A stretch of 64,000 nucleotides of DNA from Symbiodinium natans (Eukaryota; Sar; Dinophyceae; Suessiales; Symbiodiniaceae), in NCBI GenBank assembly GCA_905221605.1, contig CAJNDS010000691.1:542197-606196 (forward strand). Reading direction: 5' to 3'. This document shows, piece by piece, positions 21,997 to 32,998 of the stretch. The stretch's first letter is position 1. Each line of letters opens with the position of its first letter. Under the pieces are notes generated by a model. It did not search any database. It saw nothing but the letters and a program-made list of their open reading frames with translations, and was not told the DNA's origin. A program made the translations under genes and the position numbers.

Positions 21997-22083
21997 GACA
22001 TCGATGCATGTGTCTTCGCGCGGAGCTCGGAAGCACAAGCTATGGCATCCTTTTGGCTTGTGACATGTCTTTTGCGGATTTAG
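21997..22083 (+). CDS. Exon candidate, unknown product
   Basis: Acceptor gttgggtctgcag, then DIDACVFARSSEAQAMASFW and LVTCLLRI. CCCTAAA before, TTTAGGG after. Confidence 0.3.
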   Translation, partial: DIDACVFARSSEAQAMASFWLVTCLLRI

Positions 22084-22320
22084 GGTTTAGAACTGTTAGG
22101 GCTCAGGGTTTAGGGATTAGGGCTGTAAAGGGTTGTTTTTTTGCAGGTTTAGGGTGTGTGTTTTTTCGGGCTTAGGGTCTAAGAGTTTTAGGGTTGTGTC
22201 CACGCATCCTTCGAGCCAGTTTCAGAGTCTTTGCACACCGAAATCCTCCGGAATCATGTACCCTAAACCCTAAACCCTATACCCTATACCCTAAACCCTA
22301 AGCCCCTAAACCCTGTAGAT

Positions 22321-22419
22321 CCTGAAGCCCTCGAACACAAGCCAAACTGTTGGAAGCCAAAGCGCGCACCCCTTTTTGGCATCCCATGGCTGCACAGGTA
22401 TCTAAGGAAACCTTGGTTT
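22321..22419 (+). CDS. Open island, unknown product
   Basis: PEALEHKPNCWKPKRAPLFG then IPWLHRYLRKPW, between CCCTAAA and TTTAGGG blocks. Confidence 0.25.
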
Positions 22420-22989
22420 AGGGTTTAAGGGTGTGAGGGTTTAGGGTTTAGGTTTAGGGTTTGGGGTTAAGGGTTTGGGGTTTAGGGTCTAGGCTTTAAG
22501 GTTATTTAGGGTTTAAGGGTGTAGGCTTTGAGGGTTCAGGGTTTAGGGCTTCGGGGTTAAGGATTTAAGGGTTTGGGGGATAAGGGTGTAGGGGTTAAGG
22601 ATTTAGGGTTTGGGGTTTAGGGTTTGGGGTTGGGTGAAGGGTTTTGGGTGTAAGGGTTAGGTTTTGGGGGTTTAGGGTCAAGGGTTTGGGATTTGTGCTT
22701 TAGGGTTTGGGGTTTGGTGTTTGGGGTTTAGGGTTTAGGGGGAAGTAAGTATCTGTGCAAGATTGTCTTGGGGCAAGGGTTTTTCTAGGGTTTAGGGTTT
22801 GGGGTCAAGGAAAGTACCAGTAGCAGAGTAGGCGCTAGGATGGTGAATCCTAAACCTAAACTGTAGGACCCTAAACCCCCAAACCCTAAACCCTTACACC
22901 CTAAACCTTAAACCCTGAAACCCAAAACAGATGGTTTATTTTGGCCCTGTACTTTGCAGCTAGGGGCGGGTTTTTGTGAGGTTCTTTGG

Positions 22990-23078
22990 CTTGGTCGCCC
23001 AGTGGCACCCTTTACCCCTTTTTCTTGGCTATGGGTCCCCCTTTAGGGCCTAGGGCTGCCAACCCCAAAAAGGGTGTT
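22990..23078. mobile_element. Foldback family 2 copy (short)
   Basis: cgcccagtggcaccctttac on the left and ccaaccccaaaaagggtg on the right. Confidence 0.5.
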
Positions 23079-23327
23079 AGAGTTTAGGGTTTAGGGTTTA
23101 GGGTTTAGGGTTTAGGGGCCCTTTTCTGGCTTACCAAGTTGGGGCCAGGTTCTCCAAGCTTTGGGGGCTTAGGGGTTTGCGGCTTCTTCACATGCGCGTA
23201 GGCCTCTTCGGCCTTTGACCCCAAGCCCAAGACGCGTAGAAATCCCTGACCATAAGTTGTCTTTGCCTGGCTCAAGTCCCGAGGCTAGAAAGCTGGTACT
23301 CTTATTTGGGTATTTTGATTTTCGGGA

Positions 23328-23467
23328 GGGGGAGGGGGGGGGGGGGGGGGGGGGGGTGGGGTTTGCTGGGGGGGGGGGGGGGTGGGGGGCGTGTAGGACA
23401 AAGAGCACCTCCAACGGCCCGGGGATGGGGGGGGAGGGGGGGGTGGGGTGGGGGGGGGGGTGGGGGT

Positions 23468-23506
<39 letters not shown>

Positions 23507-23512
23507 GGGGTG
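23328..23512. repeat. 185 bp G-rich tract
   Basis: Almost pure G with scattered T, including about 40 consecutive G. Long open frames in both directions (Gly-rich plus, Pro-rich minus) are compositional artefacts. Strong G-quadruplex potential. Confidence 0.95.
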
Positions 23513-24112
23513 GCCACACCCCTTTTCAAGAAACACGAGTGTACCTGACACCTTGGGTCCCAGGTTTCGGGGCAGGGCTTGGAAACCAAAACCTGCTAAA
23601 CCCGAAACCCTAAACCAAACCCGAAACCCTAAACCCTAAACCCTAAACCCTAAACCCTGAGCCCGCCTTGCGAGTAGCAAGGTCCTCACTGGCGTCGCCC
23701 CTCGTGCAGCCGCCGGGCAGGCAACGCCTCCTTGCATCGATCTAAGTAAAGAGTTGAGAGTTTAGGCGTTTAGAGTTAAAGGCTCAGCATCTCAAGTCCC
23801 AGCATTCACGAATAGCTCAGCTTGTCAGGCAAGAGCCCGTTGGCTCCCACAGCCTTAGGAAGTCATTTTACTTTGCATGCCTCATGTGAGCTTCCCCCCC
23901 AAACCCAAAAATATGTCATAATCTTCCTGTCAACTTCTTCAAGGATGGTTCCCTCCATGTGTTTATGCCTTGCGTCTTGCCGTTGAAGCCCCGCACCTTG
24001 CTGGCGAATGTTCATTGGTTCCAGGCATGCTTTCGGTGTAGGGAGATATGTATATATATATATATATCGCTATGTGCACACACTGGGCCTCACTAAACCC
24101 TTCACCCTACAG

Positions 24113-24208
24113 CTACGCCACATTGCTGCCATTTCCAATGCCAGGCTATCAAAAAATCTTCAAGTCGCCAGACGATGCACAGCTAGCATAATCTGCTACC
24201 CTGCGTAG
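24113..24208 (+). CDS. Exon candidate, unknown product
   Basis: Acceptor cccttcaccctacag, then LRHIAAISNARLSKNLQVAR, RCTASIICYPA and stop. It lies in a telomere-poor stretch (23770-25270) with three other candidates. Confidence 0.35.
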   Translation, partial: LRHIAAISNARLSKNLQVARRCTASIICYPA

Positions 24209-24477
24209 CACATGCAAAGATGAGGTCAACTCTCTTGGGAGCTTATCATTCAATATGATTCGGGGGGGGTTAAAGGGACTAAAGGGGTTAAAGGGGTTAA
24301 TGCGAAATTCGGGGGGACGGGACTACGCCCATTAGCCCTCGACTGGCCATCGACAGCAAGGCGGCTATAAGGGGGATGAGTATTCAGGGGTGGACATTCT
24401 GCTCCCTATATAGTATTCCTATGGGATTCCCAATTGAACCCTATGGCGTTCAGGGTAGGGTTTCACGGCTCATGTAG

Positions 24478-24562
24478 ATCCATCGCCGCACCCTTTTCTC
24501 GCAAGCACTTGCTGCCTAGACCTCGGCGTGTTTCAGAAAGCCGAAATTTGTCCCGTACTTAC
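24478..24562 (+). CDS. Exon candidate, unknown product
   Basis: SIAAPFSRKHLLPRPRRVSE then SRNLSRTY, donor GTAGGG. Confidence 0.3.
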
Positions 24563-24607
24563 GTAGGGTTTGGGGTTTAGGGTTCAGGGTTTAGGCGCTC
24601 GGCGCAG

Positions 24608-24664
24608 GACAAAGTGATACCAAGGCTGATTGAACTGCTGCCGTGGCCTCAAGAAAAGCGATGA
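24608..24664 (+). CDS. Exon candidate with stop
   Basis: Acceptor gctcggcgcag, then DKVIPRLIELLPWPQEKR and TGA. Could be a terminal exon. Confidence 0.3.
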   Translation, partial: DKVIPRLIELLPWPQEKR

Positions 24665-24925
24665 ACAAGCACGTGTTGATCCGCACCTCTGTATGAACAC
24701 AGCTGAGTAGCCGCCCTTTGTGATTCAATTCTGCACCCCAACACCAGCTTAGCTTCGTTTAGGCGCACCGACCTCCATTAAAAATTGCCCGGTCTTGAGC
24801 GTGACTACGTACTCTCTTTCAATCAGTCAGTTGCTCACGGGGTGTAGATTGCATGTGGACCATGAACCTCTTCAGGGATCATGGAGCCCGCAAAGAAATA
24901 ACATACCTAAGCTTATAAGCTACAG

Positions 24926-25130
24926 GCAAGCCAAAACATGCTGTCCATGTGGATGAGTCCTGCCCAATGTTGCTGTCAGACATTCACAGCATCCAGCTAT
25001 GCGTAGGGGTGCGAGAACTGCATGGTCCTTCCACGTGGCAAAGACCAACAGCGTCAGCAGAGCAGTTAGACAAAGCAGCGGCAGTCATGCCAGCCAAAGC
25101 CTTTATGGAGTTAGGCACCATTAGGTATCC
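24926..25130 (+). CDS. Exon candidate, unknown product (about 68 codons)
   Basis: After ataagctacag: KPKHAVHVDESCPMLLSDIH, SIQLCVGVRELHGPSTWQRP, TASAEQLDKAAAVMPAKAFM. The open frame runs on into a foldback-derived segment (about 25140-25269). It is one of the longest uninterrupted non-repetitive frames outside the retroelement. Confidence 0.4.
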
Positions 25131-25391
25131 AAAGCCTTCCTATATGGTGGTTTCCGAAATTAGGGGGTACCTTATTGGGGTCCCTATGATAAGGGGCTCC
25201 TTCTACTTGGGGTTCCATATTTGGGGTGGTAAAACAAGAAGAACAAGCCGCCCCGAGAAATTCCGGTAGAGGAGGTAGGTTGAGGGTTCAGGGTATAGGG
25301 TTTAGGGTTTAGGGTTTGGCCTAATATCCCTAAGCTCGAAACCCTAAACCCCTATATAGCCCAAAACCCTAAACCCTATTTAGCAATTTAG

Positions 25392-25480
25392 GCATCTGGA
25401 CCCTGACCGGCTCATGAGGCCGCAGTTGCCGTACCCCAACGACGGGTTCAAGGAGCGAGTCTCACGGAGGGCTTGGGGGA
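25392..25480 (+). CDS. Exon candidate, unknown product
   Basis: LDPDRLMRPQLPYPNDGFKE then RVSRRAWG after caatttag. CCCTAAA before, TTTAGGG after. Confidence 0.3.
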
Positions 25481-25683
25481 GGCTTTAGGGTATAGGGTTT
25501 AGGGTTGAGGGTTCAGAGTTTAAGGGTAAAAGGAGGGCCCCCCAGAAGGGACCCTTAATCTTATTCCCCGGCCCTATAGAAGCCCTACATGTACCTGATA
25601 TAGTCCCTATGACTTAAGTAGCACCCACATATCCCCCTATTGACAGGACCTCACAAGGAAACGACCCAGGGGATTGATTCCCT

Positions 25684-25832
25684 TGGCAGCCCAGGGGGCC
25701 CGTTACCTCTTTTTTGGTTATGGGTTGTGTAAGGCAACCAGGTTTAGGGTTTAGGGTTTAGGGTTTAGGGTCTAGGGTTTAGCGCCAGGGTTTAACCAAC
25801 CCCCAAAAAGTTGGGTGCCCGTAAACTGTGGT
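25684..25832. mobile_element. Foldback family 2 copy split by telomere-like block
   Basis: cagcccagggggcccgttacc and ggttatgggttg on the left. A TTTAGGG block sits in the middle and aaccaacccccaaaaag on the right, so telomere-like sequence apparently expanded inside an older element. Confidence 0.5.
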
Positions 25833-26638
25833 GGGGGGGGGGGGGGGGGGGGTGCCACATTTTCCCCATAAGTCGCACCCGGATCCTCTCGTCTTCGGTA
25901 GCCCTCGGATTCCGTAACTTTGCTCGTAAGGATTTGTGGGTTTTTGGGTTTCAAATGCGCATGCTCTGCAGCCGTAATGCCCACACCTAAACCCTGAACC
26001 CTACACCCTACATACCCAACGTAGAATACCCTTTTGACACCTTTAAATCTAAACAACCCCTACACAAGAACAACAAGCACCTCTAGCTCGGCAGCCCGTG
26101 TAGGGTTTAGGGTTGAGGGTTACCACCCCAGAACTCCCGAGACCTCTTCATGCAGCAACATGTACCTGTCCTCCTTCTGTCGTGGACTTTGTTTGTTCAT
26201 GGCCTATTGAACTCATTACCAACTACTATTTGCTTAAGAACCCTTAAAAACAAAAGATAGCAATTAGTCATCTTATATTGCCCTTATAAGGAAGACTATT
26301 GTTTGCCTGCTCTTGAGCAAGTGGTAGTAAGGGACGCTCGGCTCTGGGCTCCCGAAACCAGCCAAACGCCAAACCCCTTGACCCCAAAGCCAAAAAACCC
26401 GCAGACCCCCCCCCCCCCCCAAAGAAAAACAAAAAAAGCCTACCTGGGACCCTATTTACCGACAGTTTTATGGGCTCGACCTACTAGGTAGTTACTACTA
26501 ATCTGTAGGTAAATGGAGTCCCAGGTAGCCTCAAACCCCAAACCCTACACCCTAAACCCTACACCCTAAACCCTAAACCCTAAACCCTAAACCCCAAACC
26601 CTAAACCCCAAACCCCAAACCCTACACCCGGGTCCGAG

Positions 26639-26723
26639 AGACCCTGTTTGACCGACCTTCCGCAAGTTGAAGAGGCGCTGCTGCTGCGATCGGCCGCGAG
26701 CCGCCTGGTGCTCTTCACCTCAG
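26639..26723 (+). CDS. Exon candidate, unknown product
   Basis: LTDLPQVEEALLLRSAASRL then VLFTS, donor CAG|GTCTGT. CCCTAAA array before. Confidence 0.35.
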
Positions 26724-26981
26724 GTCTGTTAGATCAGTGTTAGGGATCCTTTTTACTTTTTGGGTTGTGGGCTTTCTTGTATATGAACAAAAAGGATCCT
26801 TTTTGATTCTTCCTAGGGGAACAGGGATTAAGTCTGTGTTTAGGGTTCAGGATTGGGGGTTTAGGGTTTAGGGCGTTGGGGTTTCGGGTTCAAGTGAGTA
26901 GCCCCAACCGACAATGTGAGCTGAGCACTCGGCGTCTTTCCCGTTCTAGGGGTATGTAGGTTGCTTCTAGGGTTGGGGCAG

Positions 26982-27083
26982 CAGAAAGGCAAACACGACG
27001 GCGGAGCCATGTTCAATGCAGCTGTCAGGACACCGTTCTACAGGATCTGCCATTCCATCACACTCCATCTGCTTGCATCTTGA
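26982..27083 (+). CDS. Exon candidate, unknown product
   Basis: QKGKHDGGAMFNAAVRTPFY then RICHSITLHLLAS and stop, after ggttggggcag. Confidence 0.3.
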   Translation, partial: QKGKHDGGAMFNAAVRTPFYRICHSITLHLLAS

Positions 27084-27197
27084 TCGCCTTCATACCCTAA
27101 ACCCTAAACCCTAAACCCTAAACCCTAAACCCTAAACCCTAAACCCATTGGGGCAAGTTTCAGGCCCGTGTGTCGACTCGCACAGCCCCCCTTGCAG

Positions 27198-27240
27198 ACC
27201 GTTGGCCCGGTCTGGGGCGCACCAGGGAAGCACGACCGCG
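27198..27240 (+). CDS. Short exon candidate
   Basis: Acceptor cccccttgcag, then TVGPVWGAPGKHDR, donor G|GTCTTG, then TTTAGGG. Confidence 0.25.
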
Positions 27241-27306
27241 GTCTTGTAGGGTTTAGGGTTTTGGGTTTAGGGTTTAGGGTTCTTGCACACCCTTTTTGGC
27301 CAACAG

Positions 27307-27426
27307 GGTCTGGGCCTCAAGCGTATGACAGCGGAGCAGATGCGCTACGGCGTCCGCTGGGGGTGGACAACATTGAGCTTCGATAGAGCAATATCTCTTA
27401 GCTCACCTCGGTGCCCCTGGTGCTAA
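27307..27426 (+). CDS. Exon candidate, unknown product
   Basis: Acceptor ccctttttggccaacag, then GLGLKRMTAEQMRYGVRWGW, TTLSFDRAISLSSPRCPWC and stop. Confidence 0.35.
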   Translation, partial: GLGLKRMTAEQMRYGVRWGWTTLSFDRAISLSSPRCPWC

Positions 27427-27589
27427 AGAAAAGGGGAGGCCTTCTCAGCTTTTATGCACCGCGATGCGGCAAGATTGTTCCATGTTTGTACACGCTGGTT
27501 CCCTGCGCTGCCTGTCATTGATCGAGCTGGCATAAGCAGGGCGACAGGTTCTGCCTAAACCGTAAACCCTAATCCCTAAATATTTGCAG

Positions 27590-27692
27590 ACAGCTTAACG
27601 GACTTGCCAAGGCAACCTTGTACCTACAGATCTCTTCGGTGGAGTGGCGCTTCAAGAGCTGTAGTTGCGCCTGCTTTTGCTGCTCGAGTTTA
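27590..27692 (+). CDS. Exon candidate, unknown product
   Basis: Acceptor aaatatttgcag, then QLNGLAKATLYLQISSVEWR and FKSCSCACFCCSS. CCCTAAA before, TTTAGGG after. Confidence 0.35.
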
Positions 27693-27711
27693 GGGTTTTT
27701 TGGGGTCTAGG

Positions 27712-27866
27712 GCTGCAAAGGAACCGGAGCAGCACCGCACTGCCAATACTGCCAGAAGCAGTGACCCACTTTCACGTGATCTCTGCCTCACCCGCTCCTG
27801 CTCCCTCTCCCTCTCCCGCCCCCTCCCCCGCAATCTCGACCAGCTCCCAGACCCACTCAACTCCAG
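27712..27866 (+). CDS. Open Pro/Ser/Ala-rich island
   Basis: ALPILPEAVTHFHVISASPA followed by a PSPSPAPSPA-type linker, running to CCAGG|GTTTAGGG. Resembles a disordered linker exon. Confidence 0.3.
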
Positions 27867-28191
27867 GGTTTAGGGTTTAGGGTTTAGGGTTTAGGGTTTA
27901 GGGTTTATAAGGTTTAGGGTTTAGGGTTTAGGGTTTAGGGTTTAAGAGATCGCCAGGCTACCTAGCGCTGAACCCCGGACCCTGCAAGGACCCAATTCAG
28001 CCCGGAGTGGGGTTCAGGGTTTATAAGGTTGAGGCGAAGGGGTCCTTAGGGTTCCTGCGCTTGGGTGTGCTGTGGGCTTTGGAGTCTCGAGTTGAGTGTT
28101 GGGCAGTCAGGTTGCGTGGTTTCGGTGTTGGGGGAGTGTTGGGCTCTTTGTTTTTCTTTTTTTTTTTTGAGTTTAGGGTTTGTAGGGTGCC

Positions 28192-28319
28192 AGGGCAGCA
28201 TGCGGGCAGAAGTGCCTCTGCGACCAAAGCCAGGAACGTCTCTACAGAGGTGTAGAGTTTGGTTAGTTCGCAGAACCTTCACATACAGTACCGTGCCTTC
28301 AGGCACTGCTGACGATTGA
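28192..28319 (+). CDS. Exon candidate with ATG, unknown product
   Basis: GSMRAEVPLRPKPGTSLQRC then VWLVRRTFTYSTVPSGTADD and TG/A stop. ATG at 28200. Another frame is partly open. Confidence 0.25.
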
Positions 28320-28434
28320 AAACCCTACGCGTGCAGTGTTTTCGTTTCAACTGCTTGTCAGCTACCTACAAAACAGGCAGAACTAAGGTATTTGCCAGAC
28401 TCAACGAGAAGTCCGAAACCCCCAATGTTTTGAT

Positions 28435-28620
28435 TTGTTTGTTTCGGATATGGTTTTTGATCCAGTAAGTAGCGCATGCCAGTGCCCGACTGGCAAGTGC
28501 AAGGACATCCTGAAGTTCTTGTCCTTGCAGCACCTTCCATCGATCTTGCCATTGAAGGAGGCCCGAAGAAACTTCACACGGACTCAGGGTTTGTCATTCC
28601 TTCACTTGTTCCCTGTGTAA
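28435..28620 (+). CDS. Open island, 61 codons, unknown product
   Basis: VSDMVFDPVSSACQCPTGKC, KDILKFLSLQHLPSILPLKE, then ARRNFTRTQGLSFLHLFPV and stop. No telomere-like repeat inside and balanced composition. Confidence 0.35.
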   Translation: MFVSDMVFDPVSSACQCPTGKCKDILKFLSLQHLPSILPLKEARRNFTRTQGLSFLHLFPV

Positions 28621-29074
28621 TCCCTTCCCCCTAATACTAAAACCCTCCCCCCCCCCCCCCCCCCCCCCCTAATTCTGAAATGGGGTCTAAATCCTAAAAT
28701 TCCTAAAGCCTGAATTCCGAAACCCCTAATGGCTCAACTCAAGGGCGAAGGCCCAGAACCCCTCCCCCCCTAAGTCCCAAACAGGTTTAGTATTGGGCTG
28801 GGTGCCGGCAGGGCCCGGGAATAATAATATTTAAAATTAGGGGGGGTTTTAGTAATAGGGGGAAGCGATTAATCCGCTCACGTGTCGCAGTTCCCTTGTT
28901 CATTGTTTGCGGGCGTTTTTCTTGCTGTGTCCCTAAACCCCAAACCCCAAACCCCAAACCCCAAACCCTAAACCCTAAACCCTAAACCGATGTTGGTGTC
29001 TTCATGCTTGTCGGTACGGTTACTTACTGGGTTTGTCAACCTGCCTGCTGCCTTTTGCTGCCATGTGCTGCCTA

Positions 29075-29192
29075 ATTGATAGCTTCACCCTTTGTTTGGT
29101 TTTAGGAGTTCCCTTCTAACGTAACCAGCCCCAAAAATGGTGCCCTTGCTATAACATGCTTACCGGGCTTCCAAGCCTACAACGACTGAAGA
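29075..29192. mobile_element. Foldback family 2 copy
   Basis: Motifs gagttcccttctaacgtaacc, agccccaaaaatggtgccct and ataacatgcttaccgggctt in family order. Confidence 0.5.
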
Positions 29193-29306
29193 AGTTGCAT
29201 TGGGGAATCGGTATCGGGGTCGTTGCATGGCTGCCTTTGCAAAGCAGGAGAATCAGCGCGGCAATTCACTGGGGGGGGGGGGGGGGGGCTCTATAAACCC
29301 TAAACT

Positions 29307-29408
29307 TTGGGATGTTCCCCCATTATACCAACAGTCCTTCACACGAATTATAGTGGGAGTTACTATAGTCCCGATTAAGGACTGTTAGTCTAAGGGGGAA
29401 CATCCCAA
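29307..29408. mobile_element. MITE family 1, copy 7
   Basis: Ends TTGGGATGTTCCCCC / GGGGGAACATCCCAA. Inner right arm gattaaggactgttagtc. Confidence 0.85.
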
Positions 29409-29623
29409 CTCTAAACTTTAAGCCCTGAGCCCTTGAGGCCTTGAGACCCTTCACACTTTCCACCTTCGGTTGATAATATTCGGCCTTCAACCCTTCAAAC
29501 CCTTGAAGCCCCAAAGCCCTGCCTTAAAAGGCCTCCCCTAAACCCCAAACCCTGAACCCTAAACTTTACACCCCTACACCCTTAAAACCCTACACCTTGG
29601 GTTGACCACTTCTACCTTGCCAG

Positions 29624-29693
29624 GGCCCTGACAAGGATGCCAAGAAGTACTGCGAGGCTTTGGGGTGTTGCGAGGGTGTTGAGGGGTTGGTGC
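29624..29693 (+). CDS. Exon candidate abutting a MITE
   Basis: Acceptor cttctaccttgccag, then GPDKDAKKYCEALGCCEGVE. The family 1 foldback starts within a few bases of its end and could supply the donor side. Confidence 0.35.
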
Positions 29694-29798
29694 CGGGATG
29701 TTCCTCCTTATACTAACAGCCCTTATTAACTAGGGACTCTATTTCTGGGGTACGATAGTCCCTATCAAGGACTGTTAGTATAAGGGGCGAACATCCCG
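29694..29798. mobile_element. MITE family 1, copy 8
   Basis: Ends cgggatgttcctccttatac / gtataaggggcgaacatcccg. It lies directly after the exon candidate at 29624-29693. Confidence 0.85.
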
Positions 29799-30166
29799 AG
29801 GTTGGGGGGTCCATGAGTTTGGCTTGAGGGCTATGGGGTTAATTCAGGTTGGTTAACTTATTGTTAGTAGGGAATGAGGTACGATAGGGGCCTTAATTTA
29901 TCAGATGGGTTTTGGGGGTTGCTATAGTATACTAAAAAAAACGGGCCATAAGGGACAACGATTCGTAAATATTCTGGCCCGTAGTACCCTATGCAATTCC
30001 TGAAAGTGTTCTGAGGTCGGGCCCGGGGGATGTGTCAGACGTTTCCCTTCACTTGGGAATGTGTTTGTTTGTTTTCGATGGTTTGCCTAAACCCTAAACC
30101 CTAAACCCTAAACCCTAAACCCTAAACCCTAAACCCTAAACCCTAAACCCTAAACCCTAGACCCAG

Positions 30167-30275
30167 AAGGCCCAGCTCGGTCCGGAGTTCAGGGTTTCAA
30201 CCGAGGAGTCGGGCATTTCCAAGCTGTTGGGTCTGTGGAGCTCCTAGAGCGTCTACAGGTGGAGTTCTTCCTGAA
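30167..30275 (+). CDS. Exon candidate(s), two alternative frames
   Basis: The first part reads KAQLGPEFRVSTEESGISKL (30167-30240). From about 30217 another frame reads AVGSVELLERLQVEFFL and ends at donor GAA|GTAAGG (30276). (CCCTAAA)n before, TTTAGG after. Confidence 0.3.
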
Positions 30276-30503
30276 GTAAGGCACCAGAAACCATATCTAC
30301 AGATATAGATATATACTTCTTCACAGGTAGGGTTTAGGATTAGGCTTTAGGGTTTAGGGCTTAGGGCTTAGGGCTTAGGGCTTAGGGTTTGGGGTTTAGG
30401 GTTTAGGAACATATTATAGACTTTGAGTACCTAGTTCCATGAGGATGCTACATAGTGGGAACCCCCTTGGGGCTGGCCGAATGTTCAGGGCTTGCAAGGT
30501 GGG

Positions 30504-30590
30504 TACTCGGAGGTTCATGGCTCTTATTAACCAATTATGACTCTACTACAGTTTTAATCGGTTATATTAGTACCATGAGCCTCCAAGTAG
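30504..30590. mobile_element. Foldback family 3 copy
   Basis: tactcggaggttcatgg faces ccatgagcctccaagta. Confidence 0.65.
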
Positions 30591-30946
30591 CTCACGGGCT
30601 CTTTGGGTGGGTTTCGGGTTTAGAGGTAAGGGCTTGGGGTTTAGGTTTAGGGTTAGGGTTTAGGGCTTGGGCCGTTTGGGTTTTTTGTTTGGGTTGTGAG
30701 TTTGGTGTCTAGGAATTTTGGACTTTGGGGCTTACCCCGGCTAGCCCACATACCTTTCAACTAGAAGGGTACGCCAACAAATCGGAATTGCTACTCTCAA
30801 AAAGTACGAGGTTGGTCTTGTTTGTTTTTGTCGGCCAGAGGGTTGGGGGGGAGGGGGGGTGGATGGAGGTGGGCAGGTGGATGGGTGGACCTGATTTCAG
30901 AGAGGTGAGTGGTCATATGGAATCCACAGTATGATTGGCCAAACAG

Positions 30947-31101
30947 TCAGCGATGGAGGTTCGTTCTACGGCCGGGTATTATCATCACAACTCCCCATTG
31001 GGACGGCTGTTGCTGTCAGGGAGAATTTTCCAGCATCATCTGCAGCTCGCAAGGCTTTGGCTTGTGATGCCATGAAGATGGTCCTGCTGGCGAGCTTGTG
31101 A
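30947..31101 (+). CDS. Exon candidate, probable terminal exon
   Basis: Acceptor gattggccaaacag, then SDGGSFYGRVLSSQLPIGTA, VAVRENFPASSAARKALACD, AMKMVLLASL and TGA. Fifty-one codons with an amphipathic Ala-rich C-terminus. An upstream open piece at 30732-30809 (HTFQLEGYANKSELLLSKS) may belong to the same gene, but the phases do not join simply. Confidence 0.4.
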
Positions 31102-31309
31102 AACTAGCCTAAACCTTAAACATGGGTAAGTAGTTCAGGGTACTTAGAGGTACTTAAGTGGTCCCTAAACCCTAAATCCTAAACCCTAAACCCTAAACCC
31201 TAAACCCTGAACCAACTTTAAAATCCAGTTAAGTTATGGCCCCGGCCACTGTTGACATCCTCAACCGCAGATGTTGCTCCACCTCATTGTCTTAGGCGCT
31301 GGGTAGTTA

Positions 31310-31600
31310 ACCTCCAGCCTTTTTGGATCAACATAAGGGAAATATGCTAAATGAATATACACTGATATAGAATATATGGTTTTAAGAAGGTAACGGTAAT
31401 AATAGAAAAATGGGAAACTAATCTGACATAATTGTAGAACAATGTAGACTTTTCATTACACCACTACAACAATGTAGTAGTGTAACATTATCGTAGTATA
31501 AATCATACAGTAGCTGAACAAATAGCACGAAATGACTTCATGGTAACACAACATAACGGTATTATAATGTAAGCATATCGATCCTACTGCAGCCGTCTCA
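31310..31600. other. AT-rich unique stretch without telomere motifs
   Basis: No gene recognised. It contains a small inverted repeat, ttacaccactaca / tgtagtagtgtaa, at 31457-31485. Confidence 0.5.
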
Positions 31601-31704
31601 CCTTGATGCCTTTTGTGTCTGTCCAAGGGCGCCACCCTAAACCCTAAACCCTAAACCCTCAAGTGCTCAACCCTTTGAGTCCAGCCCAGACCCGAGAACT
31701 GCCC

Positions 31705-31795
31705 TTGTTACCCCCTCTTTTTGGTTCTGGATTCCCATATAAAGCTACCAACCCCAGAAAGGGTGCCCTTCTCATAAGATGGTTTACCAAGGTTT
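31705..31795. mobile_element. Foldback family 2 copy
   Basis: Motifs cccttgttacc, attcccatataaagctacca and accccagaaagggtgccctt in family order. Confidence 0.5.
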
Positions 31796-31888
31796 AGTTA
31801 TTGATGGTAGAATGATTATATTAAATCCTATTCCAAACGTTCGGATTCGATTTTGATATTTTTGCTTTAGCTGCTGCTCTTTGGCCAG

Positions 31889-31984
31889 GTCATGACGGCT
31901 GCCCGCAAGACCATCGTTGCCCTCGACAACGGCAAAACGTGGCAGGAGGCTGTGACGGCTGTGATCAGCTTGGCGGGGGCCCTG
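31889..31984 (+). CDS. Exon candidate, unknown product
   Basis: Acceptor gctctttggccag, then VMTAARKTIVALDNGKTWQE and AVTAVISLAGAL, donor CTG|GTTCAT, then TTTAGGG. Confidence 0.4.
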
Positions 31985-32456
31985 GTTCATTTTAGGGTTT
32001 CGGGTTTAGGGTTTAGGGTTTAGGGTTTAGGGTTAGGGTTTAAGGTTTAGGGTTTCGGGTTTAGGCCTTACGGTTTAGGTTTAGGGTTTAGGGTTTAGGG
32101 TTCCTCGAAAGCCAGGCGAAGAGGGGAATTTGAACCATACCCAAAGCCGCGAAATCATCCCTACTTCTGGGTATATTGAGGAACATCAAAACCCTCAGTT
32201 CGTCCCCACGGATTTGGCAGGGTTTGCAATTTGGGTGTAGGGCCATTGGTCCGTAAACTCTATACCCTAAAGCAAGGTGCGAAGACAAGCGAATGAACCC
32301 CCACCCCTCCCCCGTGACGGTTTAGGGTTTAGGGTCTAGGGTCTAGGGTTTAGGGTTTAGGGTTTAGTGTTTAAATAGGGTTTAGTGTTTAGGGTTTAGG
32401 GTTCAGGGTTTAGTGTTCAGGGTTTAGGGTTTAGGGTTTAGGGTTTTGCACAACAG

Positions 32457-32518
32457 AGGTTGCTGACAGCCGCCTGAACGTGGACTGCCGGGCGCAGCTG
32501 GTGTTCGGCATCGGTCAA
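32457..32518 (+). CDS. Exon candidate, unknown product
   Basis: Acceptor gttttgcacaacag, then VADSRLNVDCRAQLVFGIGQ, donor CAA|GTTCTT. Just downstream of 31889-31984 and possibly the next exon. Confidence 0.35.
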
Positions 32519-32998
32519 GTTCTTTCTGTGCTGACGGCCGGGCACTTAGAGGTTCAGGTTTAGGGTTTAGGGTTTAGGGTTTAGGGTTTAGGGTTTAGGG
32601 TTTAGGGTTTAGGGTTTAGGGTTTAGGGTTTAGGGTTTAGGGTTTAGGGTTCATGGTATATGTGAACCAAATACAACTGTACTCATAACTCACTCTTAAA
32701 CCCCCTTAAGTGCCCTAATGTGGTGAAAAGTACAGCTATAAGCCAGTATCTGAATGGGCTGAGACAAGTTTTAGGGTTTGGGGTTCAAGGTTTAGGGCTG
32801 AAAGGGTGTGGGAGGAAGTCTGTCGACGTTGCATGGATGCTGGTAGGCACGGAGGGTCAGAGGGTCCACTTCTAGTACTATTATGGAAGTTGGTGCTCGT
32901 TCCTCAACCCGTGTACCATAGTAGTGGTATAGTGGATCCTAGCAAATCATGCGGAACCACCTCGGCTCCCTCCACCTCGTAAACCCTCTAGCGTGCAG

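Noticed and set aside
23169-23639. Several Gly-rich and Pro-rich open frames
   Set aside because: Pure consequence of the G tract; all frames are open together. The same applies to 34349-34683 and 37017-37247.
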